Positions 1 through 7,518 of a stretch of DNA of 64,000 nucleotides are shown piece after piece. The notes beneath the pieces are model-generated. The model was given only the letters and a program-made list of their open reading frames with translations. It had not been told where the DNA came from and ran no database searches. The DNA is taken from positions 62,001-126,000 of the forward strand of contig NZ_JAALJH010000010.1 in NCBI RefSeq assembly GCF_011064615.1. The letters run 5' to 3'. This stretch comes from Aquisphaera insulae. Lineage in GTDB: Bacteria; Planctomycetota; Planctomycetia; Isosphaerales; Isosphaeraceae. The position numbers were made by a program, and so were the translations under genes. Each line of letters starts with the position of its first letter. Within the stretch, counting starts at the first letter, position 1.

Positions 1-1452
1 GGAGAAGGCGGCGAGGAGGTTGTCGAAGGGTCGGTATGAGCCGACATACGACGCCGTGCCGGCCACGATGTTCTGGGCCGCATTGTCGATGAAGGTGGTC
101 CCGAGGAACTGGGTACTCGCGGAGCGGCCGAGGTTTGCCCCCGTCAACCCGCCGTTGATGGTGGTCCCCGACGCATCGACATTGTTGTTGAACAGGATCG
201 CACTGGCGACCCCGTTCGGGGCCACGAGCGTCGCGCTGATCTCGCCCAGGTTGGCCTGGAACATGTTCAGCGTGACAGACAGGTTGCTCAGGCTGAAATT
301 CGGGTCCGTGATGTTGATCGCGATCGGGTACGAGGTGATCACCGGGTTGAATGGCTGGTTGTTGCCCGGATCGATGGCCGGGCTGGTCAACCCCCCCTGC
401 CCCGTGCCCGTGACGATCACCGGGCCGCTCACCGTGCTCGACTGGATCACGTTGAAGGGCGGACTGGCCGTCGAGGTCACGTCCATGTCATCCCAGATGA
501 CCGTCGCCTGGCCGCCCGGGGCGCCGCCCGCCTTGCCCTGGCTGATCGCGATCCGCGGCGTGGCCTCGCGGTGAGTGCTGATGTTCCCGATGTCGCTGAC
601 CGCGACGGGCGCCGCGAAGTTCTGGCCGCCGTCGGCCGAGGCCGTCACCTGGATCCGGTTCGGGTTCCACTGGTTGGCCGGCGTGAAACCCTGGGGGATC
701 GCCGAGTTCGTCGTCCAGCCGATCCACACCGCGTTCGAACTGGGGTCGGTCTGCTTGGCCTGGGTCGTCGGGTCGGTATACGAGGCCAGGTTGTCGTCGA
801 TCGTCATGGTCGGATAGACGATCGGATCCAAGGTGTACTGGTTGATGATGTTGAACGACCGCGTCCCGCCCGTCGCGGGATTGACGAAGCTCTGCTGCAC
901 CGGCGTGTTGCCCGTGAAGTTGAACTTCGTCAGGATGAGCACGCCGGACGTGTTCCCGCCGTTGGTCTGCTGCGCCAGCACGTAGACGTTGTGGCTGGCG
1001 TCGAACCCGACCAGGGGATTGATCGTCTGCGTGTAAAACGTCGGCGGACCCGAGGTCGGCGGCGCCACCGCCGCATCGATCAGCGGGGCGATCGTCGGCG
1101 AGAAATTCGTCCAGCTCTGGCCGCCGTTGTTGGAGAATGCCCCCTCCACGAGCGTGATGTTGCCCGGCGCCAGGGACGGATCCGTCCGCACCCAGACCGA
1201 CACGAGGTGCTGGGGATTGTAGCGATCGATCGCCACCTGCGAGCTGCTGTCATTGCCCCCGCCGCCCGGGAGCGAGACCGCCGCGTTGCTCGCGTACTGG
1301 GCCGCCGGGATCGTCGCCAGCAAGGTCCGCGGCTCCAGGCATTCCAGCGCGTTGCGACGGAGCCGCGACTTCCGGGTTCTCTTCAGCCGCACGTCGTGGC
1401 GAACCAGACCACGGATCTCTCGGTAAGTGACGCCCGATGCCCCCGTGCGCAT
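1..1452 (-). CDS. Secreted/surface protein with LEPRTLL N-terminal motif and P-domain-like region (3' end outside window)
   Basis: The frame is open from an ATG at 1452 to the window edge, giving 484 residues with the C-terminus missing. A GGGGAG ribosome binding site lies about 9 nt upstream of that ATG. The N-terminus is basic (around residues 25-37) and is followed by LECLEPRTLLA, the short motif that starts many large exported planctomycete proteins. Residues about 50-300 are rich in Asn, Gly, Thr and Ser, with SxDGGxxF-like stretches typical of beta-propeller (BNR/sialidase-like) extracellular proteins. Near residues 370-450 the run ITDPNFSLSNLSVTLNM, followed by LVAPNG, resembles the proprotein convertase P-domain. 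Family knowledge suggests a cell-surface or secreted role; the substrate is unknown. It is transcribed away from the partition genes. Confidence 0.75.
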   Translation of the reverse strand, partial: MRTGASGVTYREIRGLVRHDVRLKRTRKSRLRRNALECLEPRTLLATIPAAQYASNAAVSLPGGGGNDSSSQVAIDRYNPQHLVSVWVRTDPSLAPGNITLVEGAFSNNGGQSWTNFSPTIAPLIDAAVAPPTSGPPTFYTQTINPLVGFDASHNVYVLAQQTNGGNTSGVLILTKFNFTGNTPVQQSFVNPATGGTRSFNIINQYTLDPIVYPTMTIDDNLASYTDPTTQAKQTDPSSNAVWIGWTTNSAIPQGFTPANQWNPNRIQVTASADGGQNFAAPVAVSDIGNISTHREATPRIAISQGKAGGAPGGQATVIWDDMDVTSTASPPFNVIQSSTVSGPVIVTGTGQGGLTSPAIDPGNNQPFNPVITSYPIAINITDPNFSLSNLSVTLNMFQANLGEISATLVAPNGVASAILFNNNVDASGTTINGGLTGANLGRSASTQFLGTTFIDNAAQNIVAGTASYVGSYRPFDNLLAAFS

Positions 1453-3392
1453 TGCAATGACTCCCCAACTCGACGTGTGTGTTCGCCTGTACGAGCGCAA
1501 CGACCGTAGCGATCACGCGGACCGTGTGGTCTGCGAAGATATACCGGACGAGGAAACCTGGGTTAATTCGAGAAAGCATGCAGGGTCAAACCACAAGAGT
1601 CAAATCCTTCCTCTTCTGGTTTCTCCATCTCACCTCGCCACAGGCCCATCACCGAGCCAACGACGCGAAGCAATGAATGATGGTCGCATCCATAAACCCA
1701 TGGAATCAATGGTGCAACTATGCAGCCATCGCTGTCAAGGGGTTGGTCGGTTTTTTTTCCGGGATTTCCGCGCGTGAGTGGGGTGGGAAGAAAGCCCGAG
1801 GATGACTCGTCGCAGGATCGTCGCCTCGATGACGCGACGCGGGACGGGCGTGGTCCAGCCCCCCCTGCCCTTCCCTGAGAGATCTACGGGCGACGCTCGC
1901 GAGCCTTAGCCCTCGACCCGGCGGCCCGGGCCGCGATGATCCCCGTCCATCCCGTGTCGTCTCGCCTGGATGCTTGGTCCTGGCAACGAATACCATCAGC
2001 GTATCGAGGGAGCGTGCCTCTTGCCACGCCCATGGACCCAATTTCGCTCGCTTTCCATTGGCCAATGGGTCATGAATTCAAATGGTCAAGTTCCCTTGGA
2101 AAAGTTGTTCCATGATACCTGGGCATGTCGCCCGATGTGTCCCTTTCTGGCATGGTCCTCGTGCCTCCTTGATTCCAGGGCGCCTCGGTGATGGATGAGA
2201 CAAGGGGGCGTGGCCCCTGGCTTTCAAGGGACCTTGATGACTTGGCGGGCCATGGACCATGACCAACTTGGTTCCATGGTCCCGGATGGACCATGGAGCA
2301 TGAAATGACGAGAAACCGAGGAAACTCGGCTTCTTTGCAGCCAGCGGCCAGGGTGCCATGGCCCCCTGGAACCATGGCCGTCGGGCATCCGTCCCGGCTC
2401 CAGTGACGGGCCCGGCCCGGTCCATCAATCCGGCTGGCCTACCGGCCGCGGGGCCATCCTGCAAAGGTCCCCGGGAACCCAGGGCCGGCATGCCCCATGG
2501 TCCCTGCGTCGCCAGGATGATCGACGCCTGCGAGACCAAGGCCGTCGTGCCGCCAAGCCGGCGGCGGCACCTGGGTCCCGGGGCGATCCCTCGGCCAAGC
2601 GACCCCGTCGAGCTTGGTGATACCCCCGCATTGATCTCAGGGGGCCGAGGCGACATGGTCCCTGCTTGCGATTGCTGCATCGGGGATCAACGCGTCATGG
2701 AACCTTGCTGCCCCGGTCCCAAGTCGCCTGGAAGACGAGGATGTCGAGCCGGCAAGGGGCCTTGGCGACTCGATTGCCATCGGGACCTTGGCAACTTGTG
2801 AACCATGAGGACTTGGGACCTTGGCGCCTGGCTACCCCGGCCCCTCGATCTCCATGGGACATGGGGAACGGGGGATCTGGTTGCCGCGACCGCCTGCGGT
2901 CCCTCGATGACTGCCGGGCCATGGCTCCTTGTTCCCAGGGAATGCAGGGAACATGGTCGATCGGGGGGCTTGCGACCGATGATCCCAGGGGACGATGGAC
3001 CCAGGGGCCATGTTGACCAAGTTGGCCTGGAACCAGGGTCGCCGGGCAGCCATGACGGCGCAGCGACCTGGGTCCCATCCGACCAGGGGAAATGGAGCCC
3101 CGGGTTCCTTGCTGTATTGGGAGCTGGGAAGGTTGAGACGCATGTGTCATGGCCCCGGGGGACGTTGGGGCCGGTGGATCCAGTCACCGAGGTATCGATG
3201 AGTCGAGGTCGCTGCATGGCCTCGAGAAATTGGTCCCCAGCGGCCTCGGTATCCATGTGCCCGGGTATCGAGGGACATGGGGAGCGAGCTTTCGACTGAT
3301 CGAGGGACCGAGGGACGGCCGATAACACCCGGGAATACGGGCGTTTAGAGATCGGTCCCGATGGCCGATGCCGGAGCGGGCAGGGGGGTGAG
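1453..3392. other. Gene-free region between surface protein and parA
   Basis: No convincing gene lies in these 1940 bases. Open frames exist on both strands, but they overlap each other, lack ribosome binding sites and encode low-complexity Pro/Gly/Trp-rich products that change frame freely. Bases 1453-1950 show nothing beyond a T-run near 1750-1758. From about 1950 to 3330 the sequence is dominated by short recurring words (CATGGTCC, GGGACCTTGG, CCAGGG, CCWWGG) described in the repeat entry. The stretch ends in a strong purine-rich ribosome binding site for parA. Confidence 0.6.
2030..2924. repeat. Cluster of CCWWGG palindromic hexamers upstream of parA
   Basis: By hand count there are 14 CCWWGG hexamers here. 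CCATGG starts at 2030, 2250, 2274, 2291, 2356, 2372, 2495, 2852 and 2919. CCTTGG starts at 2094, 2760, 2786 and 2819. CCAAGG starts at 2536. One more CCATGG lies at 1698. A perfect 14-bp palindrome, CCATTGGCCAATGG, is at 2055-2068. Roughly one site would be expected by chance at this base composition. Flanking bases often extend the motif to GGACCATGG or CCATGGTCC. The position beside a ParA/RHH cassette suggests a partition (centromere) site or a protein-binding region, but that is inference. Confidence 0.55.
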
Positions 3393-4256
3393 ATGCGAAG
3401 CGTCGCGATAACCAATGCAAAAGGGGGGGTCGGCAAGAGCACGACGGCGATCAACATGGCCGCGGCCCTCGCGGAGCTGGACCGCCGGACGCTCCTCATC
3501 GACGCCGACCCGTCCGGCAACGCGGCCCTGGGATACTTCCCCCGCGGCACACCGGCCGTCGGCCTGGCCGACGCGCTGCTGGAGGGGGCGCGACTGGAGG
3601 AGGTGGCGGTCGCCACGGAATACCCCGGCCTGGAGGTGGTGCCGCCCGGAGACCGGCTCGGCGCGTGCTCCGATCAGATGGGATCCGTGCAGGGCCTGGG
3701 CCAGGGGCGAGAGTTCCGGATCCGCCGGCTGCTCAAGGGGCTCTCCGGCTACGACGTCGTCCTCGTCGACACCAGCCCGGTCCTCACGCCGCTGAACGTG
3801 GCGATCCTCTACGCCGTGGCCGACATCCTGATCCCGATCGACCCGTGCGTCGCGGCCCTCGCCGGGGTGCGCGCCCTGGAGGACCTGGTCCGCTCGGTGA
3901 GCGAGTTCCGGATCGAATTCACCGACGCCGGGCCGCTCGCCATCGCGGGCGTCCTGATCACGCGGGCGGATCGGACGCTGGTCTCGAAGCAGATCGAGGC
4001 CGAGGTCCGGAACTACTTCGGCGAGCTGGTCTATCCCCGGGTGGTGCCGGCCTCGGTGAAGTTCCGCGAGGCCTACGCCCGCGGGACGCCCCTGGTCCAC
4101 TACGATCGATTCAGCGCCGGGGCCGTGGCCTACCGGGCCGCGGCCGATGCCTACCTGGGCGGGTCGGGGGGAGGGCGATCGGCCCCGTCGGGCCCGGAGG
4201 AGATCGAGGAGCCGGAATCGGACGAGGATTCGTTCGACTATCGGGAGGCTTCCTGA
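3393..4256 (+). CDS. parA: ParA-family partition ATPase
   Basis: This 287-residue protein is a Walker-type P-loop ATPase that segregates low-copy replicons by forming gradients on the nucleoid. The deviant Walker A motif KGGVGKST is at residues 10-17, including the signature lysine K10. A Walker A' LLIDADPSGN follows near residues 35-44, and the Walker B strand VVLVDTSP lies near 121-128. Length is typical for small ParA/Soj proteins without an N-terminal DNA-binding domain. The C-terminus has an acidic tail (EEIEEPESDEDS). An AGGGGGG ribosome binding site sits just before the ATG. The gene is followed after 174 bp by a ribbon-helix-helix gene, its likely partner, and lies next to repA and iterons, which supports a plasmid role. 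Confidence 0.92.
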   Translation: MRSVAITNAKGGVGKSTTAINMAAALAELDRRTLLIDADPSGNAALGYFPRGTPAVGLADALLEGARLEEVAVATEYPGLEVVPPGDRLGACSDQMGSVQGLGQGREFRIRRLLKGLSGYDVVLVDTSPVLTPLNVAILYAVADILIPIDPCVAALAGVRALEDLVRSVSEFRIEFTDAGPLAIAGVLITRADRTLVSKQIEAEVRNYFGELVYPRVVPASVKFREAYARGTPLVHYDRFSAGAVAYRAAADAYLGGSGGGRSAPSGPEEIEEPESDEDSFDYREAS

Positions 4257-4430
4257 GCATGCCCGGCCGACCGGCTGGGCCGGCGGTTGCGGGCGGATGA
4301 GGCGCGAGGTGTCGTGGGCGGGATCCGGCGGCGAGACGGGGCCGCCGGGGAGCGGATGGCGAGGACAGGGACGCGGCCGGATGCCGGATCCCCGAGGAGA
4401 CGGCGAGCCCGAGGGCAGGGGAGGTAGATC

Positions 4431-4904
4431 ATGAGCAGCCCGACGCGACGCGGGGGGATCCCGGGGCCGGAGAGCCGGACCGGGTTGACGCGGCCGAGCA
4501 TGACCGAGGCCGAGTTCGAGCGGCGACTCAACGCCCAGCCCGTGAACGACGAGCCGATGGCCTCGGTCATGCCGGGGCCGGATCTCGGCGACGGGGGAGC
4601 CGCGGGCGAGCTGGACGGGGGATCGCGCTCCTCGGTGGCCACGGCCCGATCCCGCGCCCCCCGATCGAAGCCGGCCAAGCCGCGCCGGGTCCAGCGGATG
4701 TTCGCCATCGAGGAGGAGGTCGACAAGAAGCTCTGGCTGTATGCGATCCACATGGGCAAGGATCGCTCGGAGGTCGTCAACGACCTGCTCCGGCCGGTGG
4801 TCGCGTCGATGGTGCTCTACGACTCTCGGGACCGCCGAGGCCGCAACGCCGAGGCCGTCGTGGACCGGGGGGCGGGGGAGGCGGGGGGCGATCTCCAGAA
4901 TTAG
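4431..4904 (+). CDS. Ribbon-helix-helix protein, probable centromere-binding partner of ParA
   Basis: The product is a 157-residue basic protein. Residues about 1-85 look disordered and rich in Pro, Gly, Ser and Arg. The C-terminal half carries a pattern typical of ribbon-helix-helix DNA-binding domains: a short beta strand (RVQRMFAIEEEV), then a helix with DKKLWLYAIHMGKDRSEVVN and a further helix NDLLRPVVASM. An AGGGGAGG ribosome binding site precedes the ATG. Type Ib partition systems pair a small ParA with an RHH protein instead of a classical ParB, and no HTH-type ParB is visible here. DNA binding is well supported; the role as centromere binder is inferred from position. It converges with repA, whose stop lies 31 bp away. 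Confidence 0.75.
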   Translation: MSSPTRRGGIPGPESRTGLTRPSMTEAEFERRLNAQPVNDEPMASVMPGPDLGDGGAAGELDGGSRSSVATARSRAPRSKPAKPRRVQRMFAIEEEVDKKLWLYAIHMGKDRSEVVNDLLRPVVASMVLYDSRDRRGRNAEAVVDRGAGEAGGDLQN

Positions 4905-4935
4905 GCGGAGGCTGACGGCGGCGAGGCGACCCGGA

Positions 4936-6465
4936 TCAGGACGAGGAGCCCGACTCGGGGAAGAGGAGGGCCTGGTTCGCACCCCGCCTGGACTGCCGGA
5001 TCCGGGCCTCGAGGGCGGCCAGGCAGAGGGGCTCGAGCATGCTCTTCATCCGGCCCAGCCCGGGGTTCTGGGCCTTGACCTCGGCGAGGATGGCCTCGCG
5101 GTCCGCCGCGGGCAGCTTCTCCCAGAGCGAGCGCAGCTTGGACTCGTCGGCCTTGCTCCGCCGGTCCTGGTCCTGGGCCTCGATCTTCGCCTTCTCCTCG
5201 CGGCTGGCGGCCTTCGCCTGCTCGAGGCCGCGGCGGGTGCGGGCGGGCTGGGGTCGATAATCGCCGGGCGCCTGATAATCGGACCGGATCGAGGCGACGA
5301 GATAGCCGGCGGGATTCTTGCCGATCCGCCTGTCCTCGTTCTGGATCAACCAGTCGAACACCTCGATCTTGGTGCGGAGGCGCCCCGGAGGATGGGCGTC
5401 GACGAGCTCCTGCGCGGTCTTGATGGCCACCCCGCGGGCCTTGAGCATCTCGAGGATTTGCGCGGCCTCGGAGCCGTCGCGGCCGGCCTCGGCGCCGGCG
5501 TGGGCATCGCCGGCCCCCCGGATCAGGATGATTCGCCAGGTGCCGCGCTTGACGAAGGAATAGCGCTCCTCGGCGCTGAGGGGCTCGAGGAAGCCCAGCC
5601 GCTCGAGCTCCTCGAGGGCCGGCTTGATCCGCCTCTTGAGCTCGGTCGGCGCGTAGGAACGGCTCAGGCCGATGTGCTCGCAGGCCAGGGTCCGCAGGTC
5701 GAAGTCGAGCCGGTGGCGGCGATAGAACCGCTTGTCCAGGAACCGGTACATCCGCTTGGTCGTCGGCAGCCTCAACTTGAGATAGAACTCGAGGTCGAGC
5801 TGCTTGAGGTTGCCGGCCTGGAAGCTCTGGAAGATGACCTCATTCCAGCGGAAGCTCGACAGGGGCAGGGGGGGGCGTTCCGCCTTGCCGCCGCGGTCGG
5901 ACTTGCCCGACTTGCCGGACCGAGACGAGGTCCGCCATCGCTCGCGATCGTAGAGGGTGACGTTATCGAGCACGTGGAACTGCTCGTCGACCCAGCTCTT
6001 GGCGGCGTTGTCCCACCAGGCCTTCTCGTACATCAGGACCACGCCCACCCACCGGTGCAACGCCTCCTCGATCCGCCGGTAGCTCTGGCCGCTCTGGGGC
6101 CACCCCAGCAGCTCGATGAGCTCGTAGCGCGAGAAGTGGACGCGGGCGTCGGTGAAATTGCTCCGCCGCTTGGTGAGCTGGATCAGGCCGACGAGGACCT
6201 CGTCATCGAGCGAGGTCGGCAGCCCATGCTTGTGGGTCCCCATGATCGTCAGGCGGCGGACGATGGGCTGGCTGTCGCGACGCTCCAGGCGATCCTCGAA
6301 GACCAGCGTCGTCTGACCGTCCGGCACCCGATCCGTCAGCGCGGCGATCGGGAACTCGGCCAGGTTCAGCTCGTCCTTCCACCCGGCGTCGACGAGCGCC
6401 GGATTCTCATCCCCGGCCGTCCCGAAGTCCTCGACCTCCTCGACGGGCAATTCCCATTCTTCCAT
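4936..6465 (-). CDS. repA: Plasmid replication initiator protein (RepA/RPA type)
   Basis: This 509-residue protein resembles the replication initiator protein A family (RPA, PF10134) of plasmids. The N-terminal segment NLAEFPIAALTDRVPDG followed by RRLTIMGTHKHGLPTSLDDE, and the downstream winged-helix-like region (ELIELLGWPQSGQSYRRIEE), match the family pattern. A second winged-helix-like part follows near residues 200-310 (VIFQSFQAGNLKQLDLEFYL). The C-terminal third (about 340-480) is charged and probably helical. Initiators of this kind bind iterons and melt the origin. The array of 16-bp repeats directly upstream of its start fits that role. A candidate promoter and a hairpin operator lie between the start and the iterons, suggesting autoregulation. 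Confidence 0.85.
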   Translation of the reverse strand: MEEWELPVEEVEDFGTAGDENPALVDAGWKDELNLAEFPIAALTDRVPDGQTTLVFEDRLERRDSQPIVRRLTIMGTHKHGLPTSLDDEVLVGLIQLTKRRSNFTDARVHFSRYELIELLGWPQSGQSYRRIEEALHRWVGVVLMYEKAWWDNAAKSWVDEQFHVLDNVTLYDRERWRTSSRSGKSGKSDRGGKAERPPLPLSSFRWNEVIFQSFQAGNLKQLDLEFYLKLRLPTTKRMYRFLDKRFYRRHRLDFDLRTLACEHIGLSRSYAPTELKRRIKPALEELERLGFLEPLSAEERYSFVKRGTWRIILIRGAGDAHAGAEAGRDGSEAAQILEMLKARGVAIKTAQELVDAHPPGRLRTKIEVFDWLIQNEDRRIGKNPAGYLVASIRSDYQAPGDYRPQPARTRRGLEQAKAASREEKAKIEAQDQDRRSKADESKLRSLWEKLPAADREAILAEVKAQNPGLGRMKSMLEPLCLAALEARIRQSRRGANQALLFPESGSSS

Positions 6466-6550
6466 CCCGACGCTCCTGGCAATGTCGCTTCAACGGTGCA
6501 GGGCGGGGATCCGTCCGGTCTTCCGACTTCCTGGAGAGATCTCGAGAGAG

Positions 6551-6581
6551 CAACAACAAAACGGCGTCGGCCGTGTTGTTG
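6551..6581. promoter_or_regulatory. Inverted repeat, candidate repA operator
   Basis: CAACAACA at 6551-6558 pairs with TGTTGTTG at 6574-6581 around a GC-rich loop. It lies at the expected transcription start of repA, just downstream (minus strand) of the candidate promoter at 6583-6611. This is the usual place for an autoregulatory operator of an iteron plasmid initiator. The inverted repeat is seen directly; the function is inferred. Confidence 0.45.
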
Positions 6582-6582
6582 T

Positions 6583-6611
6583 CTTTTAGTCTAAGCAAAA
6601 GTCTAAGACAA
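6583..6611 (-). promoter_or_regulatory. Candidate sigma70-type promoter for repA
   Basis: On the minus strand TTGTCT (6611-6606) and TAAAAG (6588-6583) are separated by 17 bp. The surrounding 6575-6615 stretch is markedly AT-richer than its neighbours and holds two direct copies of AGTCTAAG (6588-6595 and 6600-6607). The AT-rich stretch could alternatively be part of the origin melting region. Confidence 0.4.
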
Positions 6612-6660
6612 ATTCTCGGCAACGCAAGGGGTTAGAGAAACAGAACTTAGAGATCGTAAG

Positions 6661-7283
6661 TATGTCCCGTTAATCGGTAGTGGTATGCTCGGTCTATCGT
6701 GAGTGCAGGCCCAAACTATGTCCGGTCTATCGTGGAAAGTATGTCCCATTAATCGTGGAAATGGGCCGAAACTATGCTCCGGTTATCGCTGTGTTCGGAT
6801 GTATCCTATGGTTCGAACATCGGTAGCGCACTGAAGATCAGGTGGCGACTACGGCCAGGTATGCTCGGTTGATCGGTGTGTTCCCTTGACCACTACAAGG
6901 GGGAAGGATCCGGGATCGACGCCTAGGGATCATGGGGAAGGGAGTTAGGTGGGGAGTGGCGACGAGTCCGGATCGGCCGGCGGACTATGCTCGGTTTATC
7001 GGCATGGTCGGGCGCACAGCGAGGGGCTCGGCGGGCGTCGGAGTATGTCCGGTTTATCGTGATGGCCATTTGTGAGTCCCGACGTGGGGGGGATCCGCGA
7101 GGCGATCGGGCCAACCATGTCCGGTCTATCGCTATGAACGCCTGTCATCCGGGAGGACATCGGTCGGCTCGCGGGCGAAGTATGTCCGGTTGATCGGTAT
7201 CGGGTCGAGAGTCGGGCCGAGGGGCGAGGCCGGGGGACGAGCACCCGGCGGCCGAGATCCTCCCAGGTATGTCCGGATAATCG
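6661..7283 (+). repeat. Iteron array, probable replication origin
   Basis: About twelve 16-bp direct repeats with consensus TATGTCCGGTTTATCG lie on the same strand. They start at 6661, 6684, 6717, 6740, 6773, 6807 (degenerate), 6860, 6986, 7044, 7116, 7181 and 7268. The first five are spaced 23, 33, 23 and 33 bp apart, close to whole helical turns; later copies are 53-126 bp apart. The fixed ends are TATG and ATCG; the middle varies between TCCGG, CTCGG and CCCGT types. Position beside a RepA-type gene makes this an iteron-controlled origin. No gene is visible between the repeats. Confidence 0.88.
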
Positions 7284-7518
7284 GTAGTCGGGGGCGGGCC
7301 GGCGGGTCGATGGCGGGTGCCGCCTGTTGCCCGGTCGCATCGTCGGGCGTTCGTTCGGGGCAACGGCCTCGGATGATCGCCATAGCGCATGGTTGATGTT
7401 TCCACGGGTGGGTCGTAAGCTTGGTGAAGGAAGGCATCCCGACGACGATGGCGGTCGCGCCGTCCAGCTCACGTTCCTAATCGCTTCTTCAGCGACGCAT
7501 CTCGAGAGGCACGGGTCC

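Noticed and set aside
2078..3616. Several long open frames on both strands in the region before parA
   Set aside because: They overlap each other, have no ribosome binding sites, run into parA antisense and translate to Pro/Gly/Trp-rich low-complexity products; explained by repetitive CCWWGG/GGACC words.
3345..4982. Minus-strand frame of 545 codons
   Set aside because: Antisense to parA and the RHH gene; composition is the mirror of high-GC codon bias.
4741..6594. Plus-strand frame of 617 codons opposite repA
   Set aside because: Shadow of repA; Leu/Gly/Glu-rich product without domains.
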